Part shown: piece by piece, positions 18,755 through 38,866 of the stretch
How the letters are laid out: every line of letters begins with the position of its first letter
Numbering within the stretch: position 1 is the first letter of the stretch
Assembly (NCBI GenBank): GCA_039096225.1
Contig: JBBPEB010000033.1
Location: forward strand, 867,001-931,000
Origin: Blastocystis sp. Blastoise
Taxonomy: Eukaryota; Sar; Bigyra; Opalinata; Blastocystidae
Direction: 5' to 3'
DNA length: 64,000 bases
Position numbers and translations under genes: made by a program
Notes under the pieces: model-generated
The model's input: the letters and a program-made list of their open reading frames with translations, nothing else
Databases searched by the model: none
Told to the model about the DNA's origin: nothing

Positions 18755-20549
18755 CTAATTTAATCCACCGAACATATCACCACCGCTCATTCCTCCAAAC
18801 ATATCACCTCCAGAAGGATTACTATCCATTCCTCCAAACATATCACCTCCAGAAGGATTAGTATTCATTCCTCCAAACATATCATCACCACCACTCATAC
18901 CTCCAAACATATCGGCTTGAGCAGCAGGAGCAGTAGGAGCAGCATCTGCAGAGAAATTAGGATCAAAGCATGAAGGAGCAGCAGGAGCAGGAGAAGGAAC
19001 AGTAATAGCAGCTAATTGTTTCATGTAAGACTCAATTTGATCAGCTTCTCTCTATAATAAATATACATTATATAATGCTTGTGAAAATATATATTTAAGA
19101 TAAAACCAATATGTATATAAAATTTATTATAATTATAATATAGAGATAATAATACTAATAATAATATACTTCAAGTCTATCAAATTCATCCATATTATCA
19201 TTATTAAGAGCATCTTCCATATCATTTTGTTTCTTTTGGAATAAAGCTTGAGCAATACCACCTAAACGTTGAGCTTCTTGAGGACTCATCATATTTCCAC
19301 CCATAGAAGGAGAAGTAGCAACAGGAGCAGGAGCAACAGGAGCTACAGAAGCTACAGAAGCAGCAGGAACAGCATTCATACCACCAAACATATCATCCAT
19401 ACCCATAGTAGGAGCAGCAGGAGCAGCAGGAGCAGCATTCATACCACCAAACATATCATCCATACCCATAGTAGGAGCAGGAGCAGGAATAGGTTCAGGA
19501 GCAGCTACAGGAGCTACAGGAGCAGCATTCATACCACCAAACATATCATCCATACCCATAGTAGGAGCAGGAGCAGGAATAGGTTCAGGAGCAGCTACAG
19601 GAGCTACAGGAGCTACAGGAGCTACAGGAGCTACAGGAGCAGCAGCCATACCACCAAACATATCATCCATACTCATAGTATTAGGAGCATCAGGAGTAGG
19701 AGCAGTCATACCTCCAAACATATCATCCATACCCATAGTAGGAGCAGGAGCAGATACAGGAGCAGAAGCTACTTCTATAGATTGAGAATCATCTACAGAT
19801 AAAACAGAAGCCTTTCTAGAGCTCATAGAACCACGACGTCCTGAGAGTCTATCAGAGGATAAAATATAGTTACCAATACAAGCAGGAACATGAGGAGCTT
19901 CTCCATCAACACCATTGCTAATAAAAGCTTGAAGAGCATCAATATAAGCTTGTACTTCAGTTTGTTCATTTGAAAGAAGATCACAATCATCCCATCTTTC
20001 TTCAGTAGTAGCCTTTTCAAGATCAGCTTCAAATTCATTATTCTTAACATTAGCAATATTAAGATAATTTTGAGCAGTTTCAACAGAAATAATATTTGAT
20101 TCAGGTTCTTGAGCATCTTCAACATTATTATCCATATTCATATCAGGAATAGTAGAATATTCAACTTCAGGAGCAGGAGCTTCAACAGACATAACTACAG
20201 GTTGTAATACAGTAGGTTGAATAGCTATATCGACAACATCTTCTTGTTCACTATTAGTTTCTTCACCAAGAGCTTCAACATTACGTCTAGCAGAGATATC
20301 ATTCAAAGTAGCCATAGAGATATTATAATTAGCTTCTATAAGAGCAACAAGAGATAAGAAGTAAGGATCAGTATCATTAGCAATCTTCTTCATATGACGT
20401 AAACAACGACGATATAATCTAGCATTATATTGTTCTAAATCTAATTGTCTGAAATCTAATACCTTTACAGCTTCATTATAAGTTTCTTTCTTAGACTATA
20501 TTATATAAGAATATAATTAAAATAGATTATTATTATTAAAAACATAATT

Positions 20550-20593
<44 letters not shown>

Positions 20594-23158
20594 CAAAATA
20601 TTGTTATTGAATTAAAAAATAATAATAAAATAATTATTGAATTATCAATATAGAATAAGAATAGAATGTATATACTTGTAAATCAGCAACTTGAGCACCT
20701 GAAGAAGCATCAAGATTCATTCTTTCAGCTTCAGCTTGACCCTTGGCATTTTCACTTTGTTCTTTAAGACCAGCAAGAGCTTTAATTTGTTGAGAGACAG
20801 TACCTGCTTGTCTATAATTCTTAGAAGCAATAGCTTTTTGTTTTTCTTGTTCTAAAGCAGGTAATTGACCATCATAACTGACAATCTTATTATTAGCTTC
20901 TTCAATAATAGCTTCTAATGTCTTCATTCTAGTAAGAACACCTTGTAATTGACTTTCAGTACTAGTGACAGTTTGCTTTAAAGTATATACCATATTCTGT
21001 TGAGAAGAAATATCAATAATAGTTTCCATAGTCTTTTGAAGACTACCCTTAAGAGCTTCACCTACAAAACTAATACAATCCATTTCAGCTTTAACACTCT
21101 TAATTTGTTCTAATCTCTTCTCACGTTGTTCATGATTTTCTTTCTTCTTATTATCTACAAAAGATTGAGCATTAGCAAAAGCACCTTTCATTCCTTCAAT
21201 AGCATGAAGTTCAGTTTCTAAATCCTTTTCTCTCTTCTCAATAGGAGCAAAATCAGGCTTAAACTTCTGTCTAACCTTATCAATAGCTTCTTCATTCTCA
21301 GCTATTTGTTGATTTACAAATTCTAATTCATCCTTCTTTGCTTGAAGTTGACGTTCTAATTCTTCAACTTCTTGTTCTAATCCTTCTTTCTTTGATTGAG
21401 ATTCTTCCATAGCAGCATATATATCAGCACTATCCATACGAACTAATCCTTCTACTTTATTTCTTTCTTCAGCAATACTATTCTTAACACTCTCACAACC
21501 ACTAATACGAGCAGCTAAAGTATTACGCATACCTTCTAAACGAGCTTCGTTATCAGCATCATCCTTATCAAGAGCTTCAACAGCAGCATGGCTTTGACTC
21601 TATATATAACATTAATTATTAATTTAATTATAGTCATAAGAATATATTCATTGTAGTAATGAATAATAGAAAAATAATATATATAATAAATAATAAATAA
21701 TAAATAATAAATAATAAATAATAAATAATAAATAATAAATAATAAATAATAAATAATAAATAATAAATAATAAATAATATAATAATATAATAATATAATA
21801 ATATATATATACTTCTAATTGCTTAAAATAAATACCATAAGTCTTATACACAGATTCTAAAGAAATAATTTCTGTTTGAACCTTATTAGATTTCACTTGT
21901 TGAGCTTGAGAAGCTCTTAAAATACTTTGACGAACATCATTTTCATTCTTAGAAATTTCTTCCTTTAATTTCTCAATACTAGCATTAATTTGATCAGCCT
22001 ATATAGAATTAAAATTAATTATATTCATATTTAATATATAATAAAATATATTAAGATAACTTATTATAAATATTTTTAAAATGATTTTTAAAAATCTGTT
22101 ATAGAAAAAAAATGTTGTAAAAAAAATAATAGCAAATGACTAACAATATTATTCAATATACTTTAGCATAATCTTCAGCAGCAATAGCACCATGGACAAG
22201 AGCTTCTCCTTCGACAACTTGAGCTTGAATACGACTAATTTCATTTTCAAAACCAGAAACAATTTCATCCATCTTCTTTTCAGCTTCATCAAAACGAATA
22301 ATTTCACTACGAAGTTGATTGGCTACTTGCATGACCTTTTGTTTAGCAGCAGTAAGAGGATCATTTGAAGTAGGTGTACTAGGAGCAGGAGCAGAAGCAG
22401 GAGCAGGAGCAGATACAGGAGCATTAGGAGCACTAGTAGAAATAGGAGAAGGAGCAGCTACAGGAGCACCAATATTAGCACGAGGACCAGCATTAGGGCC
22501 ACCGAGTATAGAACGAGGACCAGAACCTGGAGCACCAATGTGACTACGAGGACCACCATGCTTTAAAAGAAAAGTTATAATATAATAATATAGAATATAT
22601 ATAGAATAATAAATAATCAAATAAATATAATATAAATTGAATAATAGCAATAATAAATAGCAATAAATATAAAAAAATGAAACACTAAAAATGTCAAATT
22701 TACTCAAACAACTATAAACTTACCATTTGAGGTACAGGTTGAGCAATAGGGGCAGGAGCAGGTTGAGCAATAGGAGCAGGAGCAGCTACAGGAGCAACAG
22801 GGGCAGGAGCACTATTAAGTCCTCTATAATAATAAAGAATAATTATATTATGGATATATTATGAAAAAGAAAAAAGGAGGAAAATAAATTGCTTTTAAAA
22901 TAAAGAAACATACCCAAACATATCAACAGGAGCATTTGCAGCAGGGGCAGAATTTAATCCACCGAACATGTCTGTAGCAGGAGCTTCAGATAATCCACCA
23001 AACATATCTCCACCATTAGCGGGTGCTGCATTGGAAGGAGCAGCAGGAGCAGCAGGAGCAGCAGGAGCAGCAGGAGCAGCAGGAGCATTCTTATCATTTG
23101 ATTTAGCAGGAGCTTGTCCTTTTTGGTTACCCTTTTTCTTGAAATCAAAAAGACCCAT
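18755..23158 (-). CDS. Coiled-coil protein with UVR-like motifs and 13 DMFGG repeats, unrecognised family
   Basis: Seven exons: 23158-22914, 22823-22724, 22560-22162, 21998-21813, 21599-20676, 20495-19170, 19051-18755; 1158 residues, stop TAG. Start MGLFDFKKKG. The first 200 residues are Ala/Pro/Gly-rich with three DMFGGL copies. A long alpha-helical coiled-coil centre follows (exons 3-6, Glu/Lys/Gln heptads). An Ala/Pro-rich linker carries five MDDMFGGM units, then a short helix (QNDMEDALNNDNMDEFDRLE), and the tail has five more DMFGG copies ending in GLN. Short helical pairs such as HGAIAAEDYAKADQINASIE resemble UVR (UvrB/UvrC-type) interaction motifs. Acidic-Phe repeats recall adaptor-binding short linear motifs of trafficking proteins, but that is a guess. 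No enzyme motif, no membrane segment. Confidence 0.8.
21683..21776. repeat. Heptamer microsatellite (AATAAAT)n in UVR-protein intron
   Basis: About 13 copies of a 7-base unit (AATAAAT on the plus strand) inside the intron between exons ending 21813 and starting 21599. Confidence 0.9.
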
Positions 23159-23964
23159 TAGTAAACAATATTGTATAAATAGTAGGGTATATTTTCTTTT
23201 TAAAGAAATAAAATCTATAAACAAGAAATGAAATTCATAACTTGTCGCATTTAGGCAACATTTAGGCTTAAGATTCCATATATACTAGAAGAATCAGGAT
23301 TCCCATGAATATTGACAGATCTAGAAACTTTTCAAATCTAACAATATACTATGAAAACCATAAAATAAGTAAAATTACTGAACAATTGTTTACACACAAA
23401 TGTATACTTCTATTATTAATGAACTGTATGAATTAAATATTCTTGAAAATTGCATAAATATTGTCTATTTGCTACTCTCTATCTTCAATTAATACTGCGA
23501 AGATTATTTTGAAGTTTGTTGTGCCTATATTGTTCATTTCTATTTTGGTATTGCATCTATTTATTATATCAACTATCTTATGAATTCAACTATATCATGT
23601 AGATCACAAAAATAGTGATTTGAATTTGTTTAAAGTATACACAGAATTGTTTTATGTGTTTATACAAAGTATATTAAGTATAGTGTATAAATATTGTGCC
23701 CTATATCATCTATTCCATATCTTGTCTATTTTACATACATTTCTAGAGATGTTTTTCGAGAATGGAATTCTGTTAACTATTTTATATAATATTTAGAATG
23801 ATATCCTATCGTTTATACACTTGAGAATTACTTGAATATAATTATATTGATTGGTTACTTAATAATAATCCATAAAAACCAGATTATTAGTAAGGGATAC
23901 TTATCCCTTTTTATTATTTTAATTACAACAAGACAAGTTCATTTCTTTTCTTTCAAACTCGACC
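23159..23964. promoter_or_regulatory. Divergent promoter region, UVR protein (-) / PDZ protein (+)
   Basis: 806 bases between two divergent start codons; AT-rich unique sequence. No specific element, ORF or RNA gene recognised. Confidence 0.4.
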
Positions 23965-25545
23965 ATGAGTTTTAACCCTGTTGCGCAAATTACACAATTT
24001 CTTTCGGATAAATATCCTTTTCAAAGTATACATGCTCATTTAATTCTGATCTGACCTTTTAAAGAAAAAAACGGTAAATCAAAAAGCCTTAAAGGAAGTT
24101 CTATTGAAGACGCTCTCGATGATGAATTTTTGAAATGCTTAAATTTAATTAACAACAAAAGAACAAATCAAAAAAACGAAAAGAAGAAAACTGGAAACAA
24201 AAATATAGATCCAGTATCCTTTCGTTTTTCTTCTTATTTATATAAGATTATTTGTATATAGAAAACATTCAGTAGGTCTATATTTCATGAAGACTTTAAC
24301 AGTATACTTAGTTTCGAAATTAACAATGGAATTCGTATATAATAAGTTATCTTCAAATAATAAATGTATTTATTTAGGCCTTGAAGATAATGATTGTATC
24401 TTAAATCTTGGAATTCCTAAAAGACTTTATGAAGCTGTCAAACAAGAAGTAAATATTAATTTTTATACTATATTCCTTTATTATTATAAAAATTTATACT
24501 ATTATAGTTCACAATATGTTTTTATTTTTGTTATATAGTTATCTCAAGCAACAGATAAAGATCAAGTGAATATTTCTTTACATTTATTATCTTCAAAAGT
24601 ATTTCCCATCCCTCTCTCACGTGTCTCAAAGAACATTATTCAACGACAACAAATCATGAAGGTATATATTGTTATTATTCAAAAGAAAATATATATTTAT
24701 ATTTAAACAGGATATAAATCGTGAGATTATTTTAATTAATGGAAATGAATATGAGGGTGAAATCGAATACTCACGACTCAAAAGTATCTGTTTAGACCAA
24801 GTATGTATAGATTGTTTTTTATTATCATTATATTATATTTTTTATTTTATATTATATTTTATATTTTATTATATTATATTTTATATTATATTTTATTTTA
24901 TATTTTATTATATTATATTATATTATATAGATAGAGATATTTTCTCGAGATGATGAAGGAGCTATAAGTATATATAATGATATGTTGACTCATATGACAA
25001 GAACTCTCCATGGAGGTGATTTATTTCTCTTCTTTTCCTCCCTCCTGCCCTCTCGATTCATCCTCTCCTCTCTTGCTTCTCCTCGAGTTCCTATCTATAT
25101 ACATATCCAAACAGATGCCTATATCTATATATATACTACTACTATCTTCCTTATTCAACAACAAGATCTTCAACCAGTCACTTATATTCTGTATACTATT
25201 ATTATATATATATAATCATCACTATATTCCTCTATACTCTTCAGATGTCTTTTAGAACAAGAACTACACTATCCCCGTGGGACTGCTCTTCCTTCTCCTA
25301 ATAATTGGCCATTAACCACAATCCGCAAACGATCTAATCTATATCTTCAGTATATATACACCTATATATACTTACATTCTAAATAGATTCAATAATATCA
25401 TAAACTATATATATATTTCTTATATTATAAATTACTCTATATAGAGTGTTATCTCCTACCAATTATCTTCGCAGAGAAAAACTTGGTATTAAATATTTAT
25501 TTAAAGATCTTTTCCTTCCCACATCCATCATCTCTTTATATTCCA

Positions 25546-25615
<70 letters not shown>

Positions 25616-26036
25616 CATAATTATGTATTATTGATATTTCCTTTAGTTCCTCCTACAGTTCCTTATCGTACCTTATATTATGAAATCCAGTTTGATTATC
25701 CATCTCTGGGTCTTGAACTCGAAGAAGACCAAGATACACATGCAAACTGTCTTCTTATTATTAAGGTATATATATATAATATGTTTCCTTCTATCGTTTT
25801 ATAAGAGGATACAATTCTTTATTAGCCACTAGGATTCCTTTCCTTATCTATATCTACAAATATATATATAGTCGATTCTTCTTACAAAGCTTCCTCATCA
25901 ATTCCTTTCTGTAGGAGATCATGTCCTTAGTATTAGTGGTATTCCACTTTCAGGCTATACATTCGATCTTGCTATTCATATCATCAAACAGACACCAAGA
26001 CCCTGCACTATTCGATTCTTTGGAATACGACCATAA
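23965..26036 (+). CDS. Unrecognised protein with C-terminal PDZ-like domain
   Basis: Eleven exons: 23965-24025, 24065-24213, 24262-24334, 24378-24448, 24539-24661, 24711-24800, 24931-25015, 25256-25349, 25445-25545, 25647-25765, 25872-26036; 376 residues, frame restored throughout. N-terminus MSFNPVAQITQFLSDKY, then a Lys/Asn-rich stretch, then a mixed alpha/beta region (LEDNDCILNLGIPKRLYEAV; INGNEYEGEIEYSRL). The last 80 residues read like a PDZ fold: LGLELEEDQDTHANCLLIIK, then HQFLSVGDHVLSISGIPL and FDLAIHIIKQTPRPCTIRFF. PDZ domains bind C-terminal peptides, so a scaffold role is possible. Intron 2 (24214-24261) begins GTATCCTTT, the U12 GT-type donor consensus. I do not recognise the rest. 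Confidence 0.7.
24214..24261 (+). other. Possible GT-AG U12-type intron in PDZ-protein gene
   Basis: 48-base intron starting GTATCCTTTC, matching the U12 GT-AG donor exactly, and ending GTATATAG. A CTTAAC-like branch site near the 3' end is not obvious, so an ordinary U2 intron with a chance match remains possible. Confidence 0.4.
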
Positions 26037-26715
26037 TGATGAACATTTATATTCATAATCTTATTTATCTTTTGTCTTCTTTATTTTGTATTTTATATAT
26101 TTATAACTGTAGATGTGATATATTATATTCAATTTGTGTATTGTTTCTAATAACGGTTTACTGAAATACTGAATAGTATATAATAACAATAAAAAACTCA
26201 TTTCATTAATATATATTTACTATGGAGAGATTTCTTATTATCTTTTACACTTTTACTATTTTTACGTATGTATATCAAATAAGAATACAGATCTTAATGT
26301 AAACAATAATTAAAATTGAATAAAAACAAATTAAAAAGGAAAATATATTAGTTTAATGAATAAACAATATAAAATAATTATTTTAAGAACAATTAAAACA
26401 AAATCAAAACAACAAAAATGACTAAATAATGAAAAATAAAATATATATATATAATCATCTAATAAAAAAAAAGACTAATGAAAAATATTATTGAATAAAA
26501 TCATTTATTCTTTGAATGACTAAGAAAATAGAAATAAAAATCTTTCTATTTTGGATTAAAAGAATTCTTTATATAGGCGCTAAAGAATAATATTAAAAAA
26601 AAGAAAAATTATAAATATATAGAATATAAAAAGTTCATAAATAATAAATGAACTGAGAAACCTTTATATAATGAATACTCCTGATAATGAAAAGTATGAG
26701 TGCGTTAATTATAAG
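26037..26715. other. Convergent 3' intergenic spacer
   Basis: 679 bases between the stops of the PDZ protein (+) and the myosin-like protein (-). AT-rich, nothing recognised. Confidence 0.5.
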
Positions 26716-32848
<6,133 letters not shown>

Positions 32849-33022
32849 CAATAAAGTAATAGAGATTTATTTTAGTGAATAAATATTTTAAAAAATCAAA
32901 AAAAAAGTGTGTGTTTTTTTTTTTTTTTTTTTTGCTAAATTTTTAAAGGTAAAAAATAACAGCAAAACAAATTTTGAATAAATGAATATATAATTTTTAT
33001 TTCAAATAAATAAATTAATTAA
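32849..33022. promoter_or_regulatory. Short spacer: myosin-like promoter region
   Basis: 174 bases between the stop of the four-helix protein and the start of the myosin-like protein, both minus strand; contains a 20-base T run. Presumed promoter of the myosin-like gene. Confidence 0.4.
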
Positions 33023-33833
33023 TTATTCTTTCTTTTCTTTTTCTTCTTTTGAAATAATATTAAATGTAAGATAATATACAACGCAAGCAAGGAGAATGAA
33101 TACAATAGGAATATAGAGAATAAAACAATGAGTAAATAACTCATAGAGTGAATAATCCATATGTATCAAAATTAAGAATTTATGATATTATTGATTGAGT
33201 AAGAAAATATAATAGAATATACATAAAGGATATGATTCAGAATACATGTTTGGAAAAACAATACAAATATTGTTATAATAATATACACCCATTTGAGAAA
33301 TGTAATAAGTAATCGATGATGATTCATAAATTGAGTAGGATCTTTAATATATCGTAAGGAGATTAACTGGGTCTATATATATATATATATGAGAAATCAA
33401 TAATTCTTAAAATAAAAGAATATAATAATAAAATGAAAAATATAAAGACACATACAATAGTACCTGGATAAGCTTCAATTACATTGACCACAGAAAATAG
33501 AATAATACATAAAAAATAGTAATTATATTAAGAAAATCAATAGATAATTATATTAAGAAAATCAATAGATATGCAAAAATAGAAAAATGATACTATAAAT
33601 ATGAAAAGATATTCCTAATAGAATAAATGTAAAGAAGGAGGATGCTAAAATATATAAATTATTATTATATAAATTTAAATTAAATAAATACATTTTAATG
33701 TTTCAAATCCAGTATATAATGAATAACTTAAATATACTAAACTTGCATAATAAGGTAATGTAGCAACTTTATATAGAAGAGCAACAATTACCCAAATTGA
33801 TTTATCTGATTCTGTTTGACTAATCGTCGACAT
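33023..33833 (-). CDS. Four-helix membrane protein, unrecognised
   Basis: Five exons: 33833-33692, 33644-33613, 33518-33456, 33372-33234, 33162-33023; 171 residues, stop TAA. Hydropathy by eye gives four membrane segments: SIWVIVALLYKVATLPYYA region, FFTFILLGYFLCIILFSVV, WVYIIITIFVLFFQTCIL and FILYIPIVFILLACVVYYL. The C-terminal tail is short and Lys/Glu-rich (SKEEKEKKE), likely cytosolic. No signal peptide distinct from the first helix. Two of its four introns (33612-33519, 33233-33163) are AT-AC U12 type; without them the reading frame fails in helix 2 and before helix 4. The last ATG GAT TAT segment could be mistaken for a separate small gene. Family unknown. Confidence 0.75.
33163..33233 (-). 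other. U12-type AT-AC intron, four-helix protein intron 4
   Basis: 71 bases, starts ATATCCTTTA, ends AATTCTTAATTTTGATAC; branch-like A 9 bases from the end. Phase 1, rebuilding a His codon between FQTCILN and MDYSLYELF. Confidence 0.9.
33519..33612 (-). other. U12-type AT-AC intron with duplicated branch site, four-helix protein intron 2
   Basis: 94 bases, starts ATATCTTTTC, ends TTTTCTTAATATAATTAC. Phase 0, joining FILLG and YFLCIILFSV. A 25-base stretch containing the branch-like TTTTCTTAAT is present twice in tandem at the 3' end; the copies differ only at the terminal AC. Confidence 0.88.
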
Positions 33834-34203
33834 GTTTATTCAATGAAATATCACAATGACTCTATATATATTATATATGATAATTCACTTTGAAATATAT
33901 ATAATAATTTAGATCTTAATAAATACAAGAAAAATAGAGAAGGAAAAAAGAAATAATATAAAAATTATGAGAATTCTGATAATAACAGTCATTTTTCCAT
34001 TTTTGATCATGGAAAATCGTGTTCTTTTCTCTTCTACTAATGGTTCTCCTTTTGGTTTTCTATTCTTTTTGTATCAAACAGTGTTGTTCTATATTTACTT
34101 AGTTTTCTCGTTTATTTTTTGTATTTATATATGAATCAATATTTTATTCACTTTTTAAACCATATTTATAACATATATTGTAAATATAATTTATAGAGAG
34201 ATC
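33834..34203. promoter_or_regulatory. Divergent promoter region, four-helix protein (-) / QPRT (+)
   Basis: 370 bases between divergent start codons. AT-rich; no element can be singled out. Confidence 0.4.
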
Positions 34204-35429
<1,226 letters not shown>

Positions 35430-35916
35430 ACTTTAATTTATTATTTTTTATTATTTATTATTATTTTGTTATATTCTCTAAATAAATTATTCTTGAAATT
35501 CTCTATTTCAAAAATAACTAATTAATATATACATTTTCAAACATTTTTTCTCTAAAAAAAATAACATATCAAAATTAAACATAATATTAATTTTTTCATT
35601 CGGTATTTATGTTTGTTCCCATTTTATTACTTATTGTCTCAAAACCTAAAAATATAGCAGTAACATAAATTCAAAATGATCACTCTAAGACAAAAGAATG
35701 ATATCATTCTTCTCTAAATACTATTTCTAACTATAACAACAGTATTTCCAATAATTAGTTATTCATTATAGTATAATTTATGATTGAAATTGACAAAAAT
35801 AAAATTTCATGATTATTTGAAGAAAATTAGGTTAAAACACATTTGTTTTCAAGAATAGAAAGTCTTGTTTTCTAATCGTATTTCTTTCTAATTTCACTTC
35901 ATTATCTTTCAAAGAA
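35430..35916. other. Intergenic spacer QPRT to mitochondrial protein
   Basis: 487 bases, AT-rich; presumed terminator of QPRT and promoter of the next gene. Nothing specific recognised. Confidence 0.4.
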
Positions 35917-37081
35917 ATGTTCACAAGAGTTTTAAGAACCTCGATTACCAAGATATCCAAGTCAACTGCAAATTCTGGAAGATTTTTTTCTGATGTAGCG
36001 AAAAAAGAAAAAGAACCTACTAAATGGTATACATATGTTGCAGCTGTTGCTAGTGTTGTTGGTTCAGTTTGGTTATATAAGTACTGGAGTGATGATAAAT
36101 TTAAGTACAGAATGAATCGAGATTATATCTCTAAGGCTCCTTTTGTATACAAATATCTCTCCAAATTCTTCCCAGATATTCCTTTACGTGCTTATAATCA
36201 TACAGCCTTTGAACATACACAAAGTGAAGAATTATTTTCAAAATGGTTTGTTGAAGAAGACTCTAAAAATCGTATATATATTTTTTTTTATTTATTTATT
36301 TATTATTTAAATTTTATTTTATTTTATTTATTTTATTTCATTTATTTTATTTATTTATTTATTTATTTATTTATTTTATTTTATATATTCATTTATTTAA
36401 TATTTGTTTTCATAGAAAGAGGTTTAAATCGTGGGGATATTGTGGATTTTATTAAAAGAGTATGGATATATTATTATATATATATATATTTCCTATATGT
36501 TTTTCTAGATTATTCCTCAAATGACAGATGATGATGCTCAAGAAATATATAATGGTCAAGATTTAGCCTATGTACTCAGTGATTACCGTATGCCTCCCTA
36601 TAAGACGTTGGAGGGTAGGAACAAGACTGTTAGTATAGATGAAGCTTGTTACTTCCTTAATAAGATAATAAAGAAATACTCTATTCCTGAAGAACAATTG
36701 ATTCTCCTTCTACAGCCATTCGCTAAGGAACAAGAACAAGTCAAAGAAATACGTCGAGTGACTGACTTCTATATCCCGCAATTCCTTAAGGAACACAACA
36801 TTTCTCTAGATATTCTTAAGAATCAAACAGCACTATTTAAACAAATAAGCGATCTGGGCGATCTCATCGAAGAGAAAGAAAACGAATATGAAAGTGAAAA
36901 GTGGAACCTTCAATATGTTCTAGAAGATGAAAAAGAAATGTATAAATTACCAAAAGATCAATATACAAAAGAAGATATAGAATATTATAAAGAACAAAAG
37001 AAAGATATTCAAAAACATATTAATTCTCTTTATTATGAAATCAAAGACCTTAAAGCACAATATAAACAATTAAATAAATAA
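35917..37081 (+). CDS. Probable mitochondrial membrane coiled-coil protein, unrecognised
   Basis: Three exons: 35917-36271, 36416-36459, 36509-37081; 323 residues, stop TAA. N-terminus MFTRVLRTSITKISKSTANS is basic, Ser/Thr-rich and lacks acidic residues, like a mitochondrial presequence. A hydrophobic segment follows (YVAAVASVVGSVWLYKYW, about residues 40-57), suggesting one inner-membrane helix. The middle is helical (RGDIVDFIKRIIPQM, LAYVLSDYRMPPYKTLEG). The last 120 residues are a charged coiled coil ending LKAQYKQLNK. No enzyme or cofactor motif is visible. I do not recognise the family; both introns are ordinary GT-AG. Confidence 0.75.
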
Positions 37082-37848
37082 TTTGTTTTCTTAATGATTT
37101 TCTCTTTTTTTCTCTATACTTATATTTATTTCTTTATTATTTTGATACCTATTTGTCACTTTTAATAGTATATATTTTACCTATTCTATATATATATTCA
37201 TTTTATTATTAGATTATTCTATCCTTTTGTTTGTTTTTATATAGTTCAACTGTTCACTGTTATACCAAAACACATAATATACTACTTTTGTTAACAATAA
37301 GTTTCATATTTATTTATTGACGTTATTTTTTTCCACTTTATAATTGAAAAAAATGCAATGAAACTAATGAATTTGTAAATACGTTAATTATTCAATTATT
37401 TGTTTGTTCTTTAACAATTTTTTTTATGAATAGCCCAACCATTGTATAAATCACATTTTTATACAATATATACACATAATAATTTTGTATCTCATGGATA
37501 TTTGTAAATTTTATAGTTTAAAAACTAAAAAGGTCATCCTATTTATGACAATACATATAATTATATTTATTTTAGCAAAGCATGATTGTCTTTTTATAAT
37601 ATTTTCATTAAATTTTGAATGGTTAAAAGGGTTAAAAGTGGAAACAAAAATTGTTATAAAAGTGGCCACAAGTTGTGACAAGTTACGAAAAAAAAAGTAA
37701 AGTTTCTATAGTTATGATAACTATATTTTGTTTTCTATTAAAATCGTAACAAATATTTAACAGAATTAAATAAAAAACCGAAAAAAACTTTGAATAAAAT
37801 AATAAATATATATTAATTACTGAAATACTACTGAAAGTAGAAAAAGTA
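37082..37848. other. AT-rich spacer with a degenerate GTTGTGACAA array
   Basis: 3' flank of the mitochondrial protein gene grading into transposon debris. At about 37660-37690 there is CCACAAGTTGTGACAAGTTACG, a decayed copy of the motif arrayed elsewhere in 38866-43370. No gene supported. Confidence 0.5.
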
Positions 37849-38866
37849 TCAAAAGAAATTTTTTAAAATATCATCAAGAGAATCAGATAAAACACTATTT
37901 GAATTGAAATTAGAATTATAATAATCATTTTCATGTTCATTTGTTATTAATTCATTATCATCTATAATTGTTATTGAAGAATCATTAATTGTAGTATCTA
38001 TTTCATCTTCAATAATCATTGAATCATTTTGAATTGAAATAGTATCTGTTTGTGGATTCATATAAAAAAATAAATCTCTTAACAAATTATCATCAGAATA
38101 ACAAAATTTATTCTTTGTAAATAAAATATTCATAAAAGAGAAATATCATTCTACACTAACAGTAGTAGAAGGTAATTGAAGAATGAAAGGAATTACTTTA
38201 GAAATAGAAGGAATTTGTTTAAGAATAGGAAAATAGAATTTTATCATTTGTTCTTTACTTATCATATTTTGAGGAAAACATTCATTTTATTTCTTCTCAT
38301 TATCAATAAAATCTTTCATTTTTGAAACACATAATAAATAATCTTTCTTTTCAATATTTAAAAATCAGATAAAGTGAAAGAAGGAAATGAAGAAGACATC
38401 AAGAAAGGATTGAAATATTTTACTTCATTATAAAATATCATTTGTTTCTTATTCATGAATTTGATTTCTTTCAATTTTAATAATGTATTCGTAAAACCTA
38501 TATAATATAATAATAATAAATGAATAATAAATAATAAATATACTTTTCTTATATTCTTGAATAAATGAAGATTGAACATTTGATAAATTATTTTCTTCAC
38601 ATATTTCATTCACTATCATAATTATATTATCTTTTGAATTCTTCAATTCTTCTTCAATTTCATCTATCAAACTAGAAACATTACAACATTGAAAATTATC
38701 ATTGGATAATAATTTTAATATTTCTTCAAACATTATCCCACTCTTCAAAAGAATCGACATTTCGATTTGTAAAGAAGAAGATAATTGATTATCTTGAAGA
38801 ATATTCAATATTTCTTTATCTTTTTCACTTAACATATCCAATGTTTCTAAATATTCATAGAATGAT
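37849..38866 (-). pseudogene. 5'-truncated, broken hAT transposase copy
   Basis: Minus-strand copy of the 3' half of the hAT gene at 43769-45953; translated pieces are nearly identical (for example LQDNQLSSSLQIEMSILLK). It contains the same intron and the same lesions: a shifted frame after FTLSDF, an in-frame TAA near 38288 and a TGA at 38148-38146 in the C-terminal dimerisation block (PSTTVSVE-stop-YFSFMN). The copy stops abruptly at 38866 where an array of GTTGCGACAA begins. Not functional. Confidence 0.85.

Noticed and set aside
19269-19802. Arg/Ser/His-rich plus-strand frame of 177 codons
   Set aside because: Antisense shadow of the Ala/Pro/DMFGG repeats of the UVR protein; no splice or start context.
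33123-33160. Separate small gene starting MDYSLYELF
   Set aside because: It is the last exon of the four-helix protein once the AT-AC intron 33233-33163 is removed, with exact phase.
37485-37700. 71-codon plus-strand frame
   Set aside because: Lies in decayed repeat sequence containing a GTTGTGACAA array; no recognisable product.
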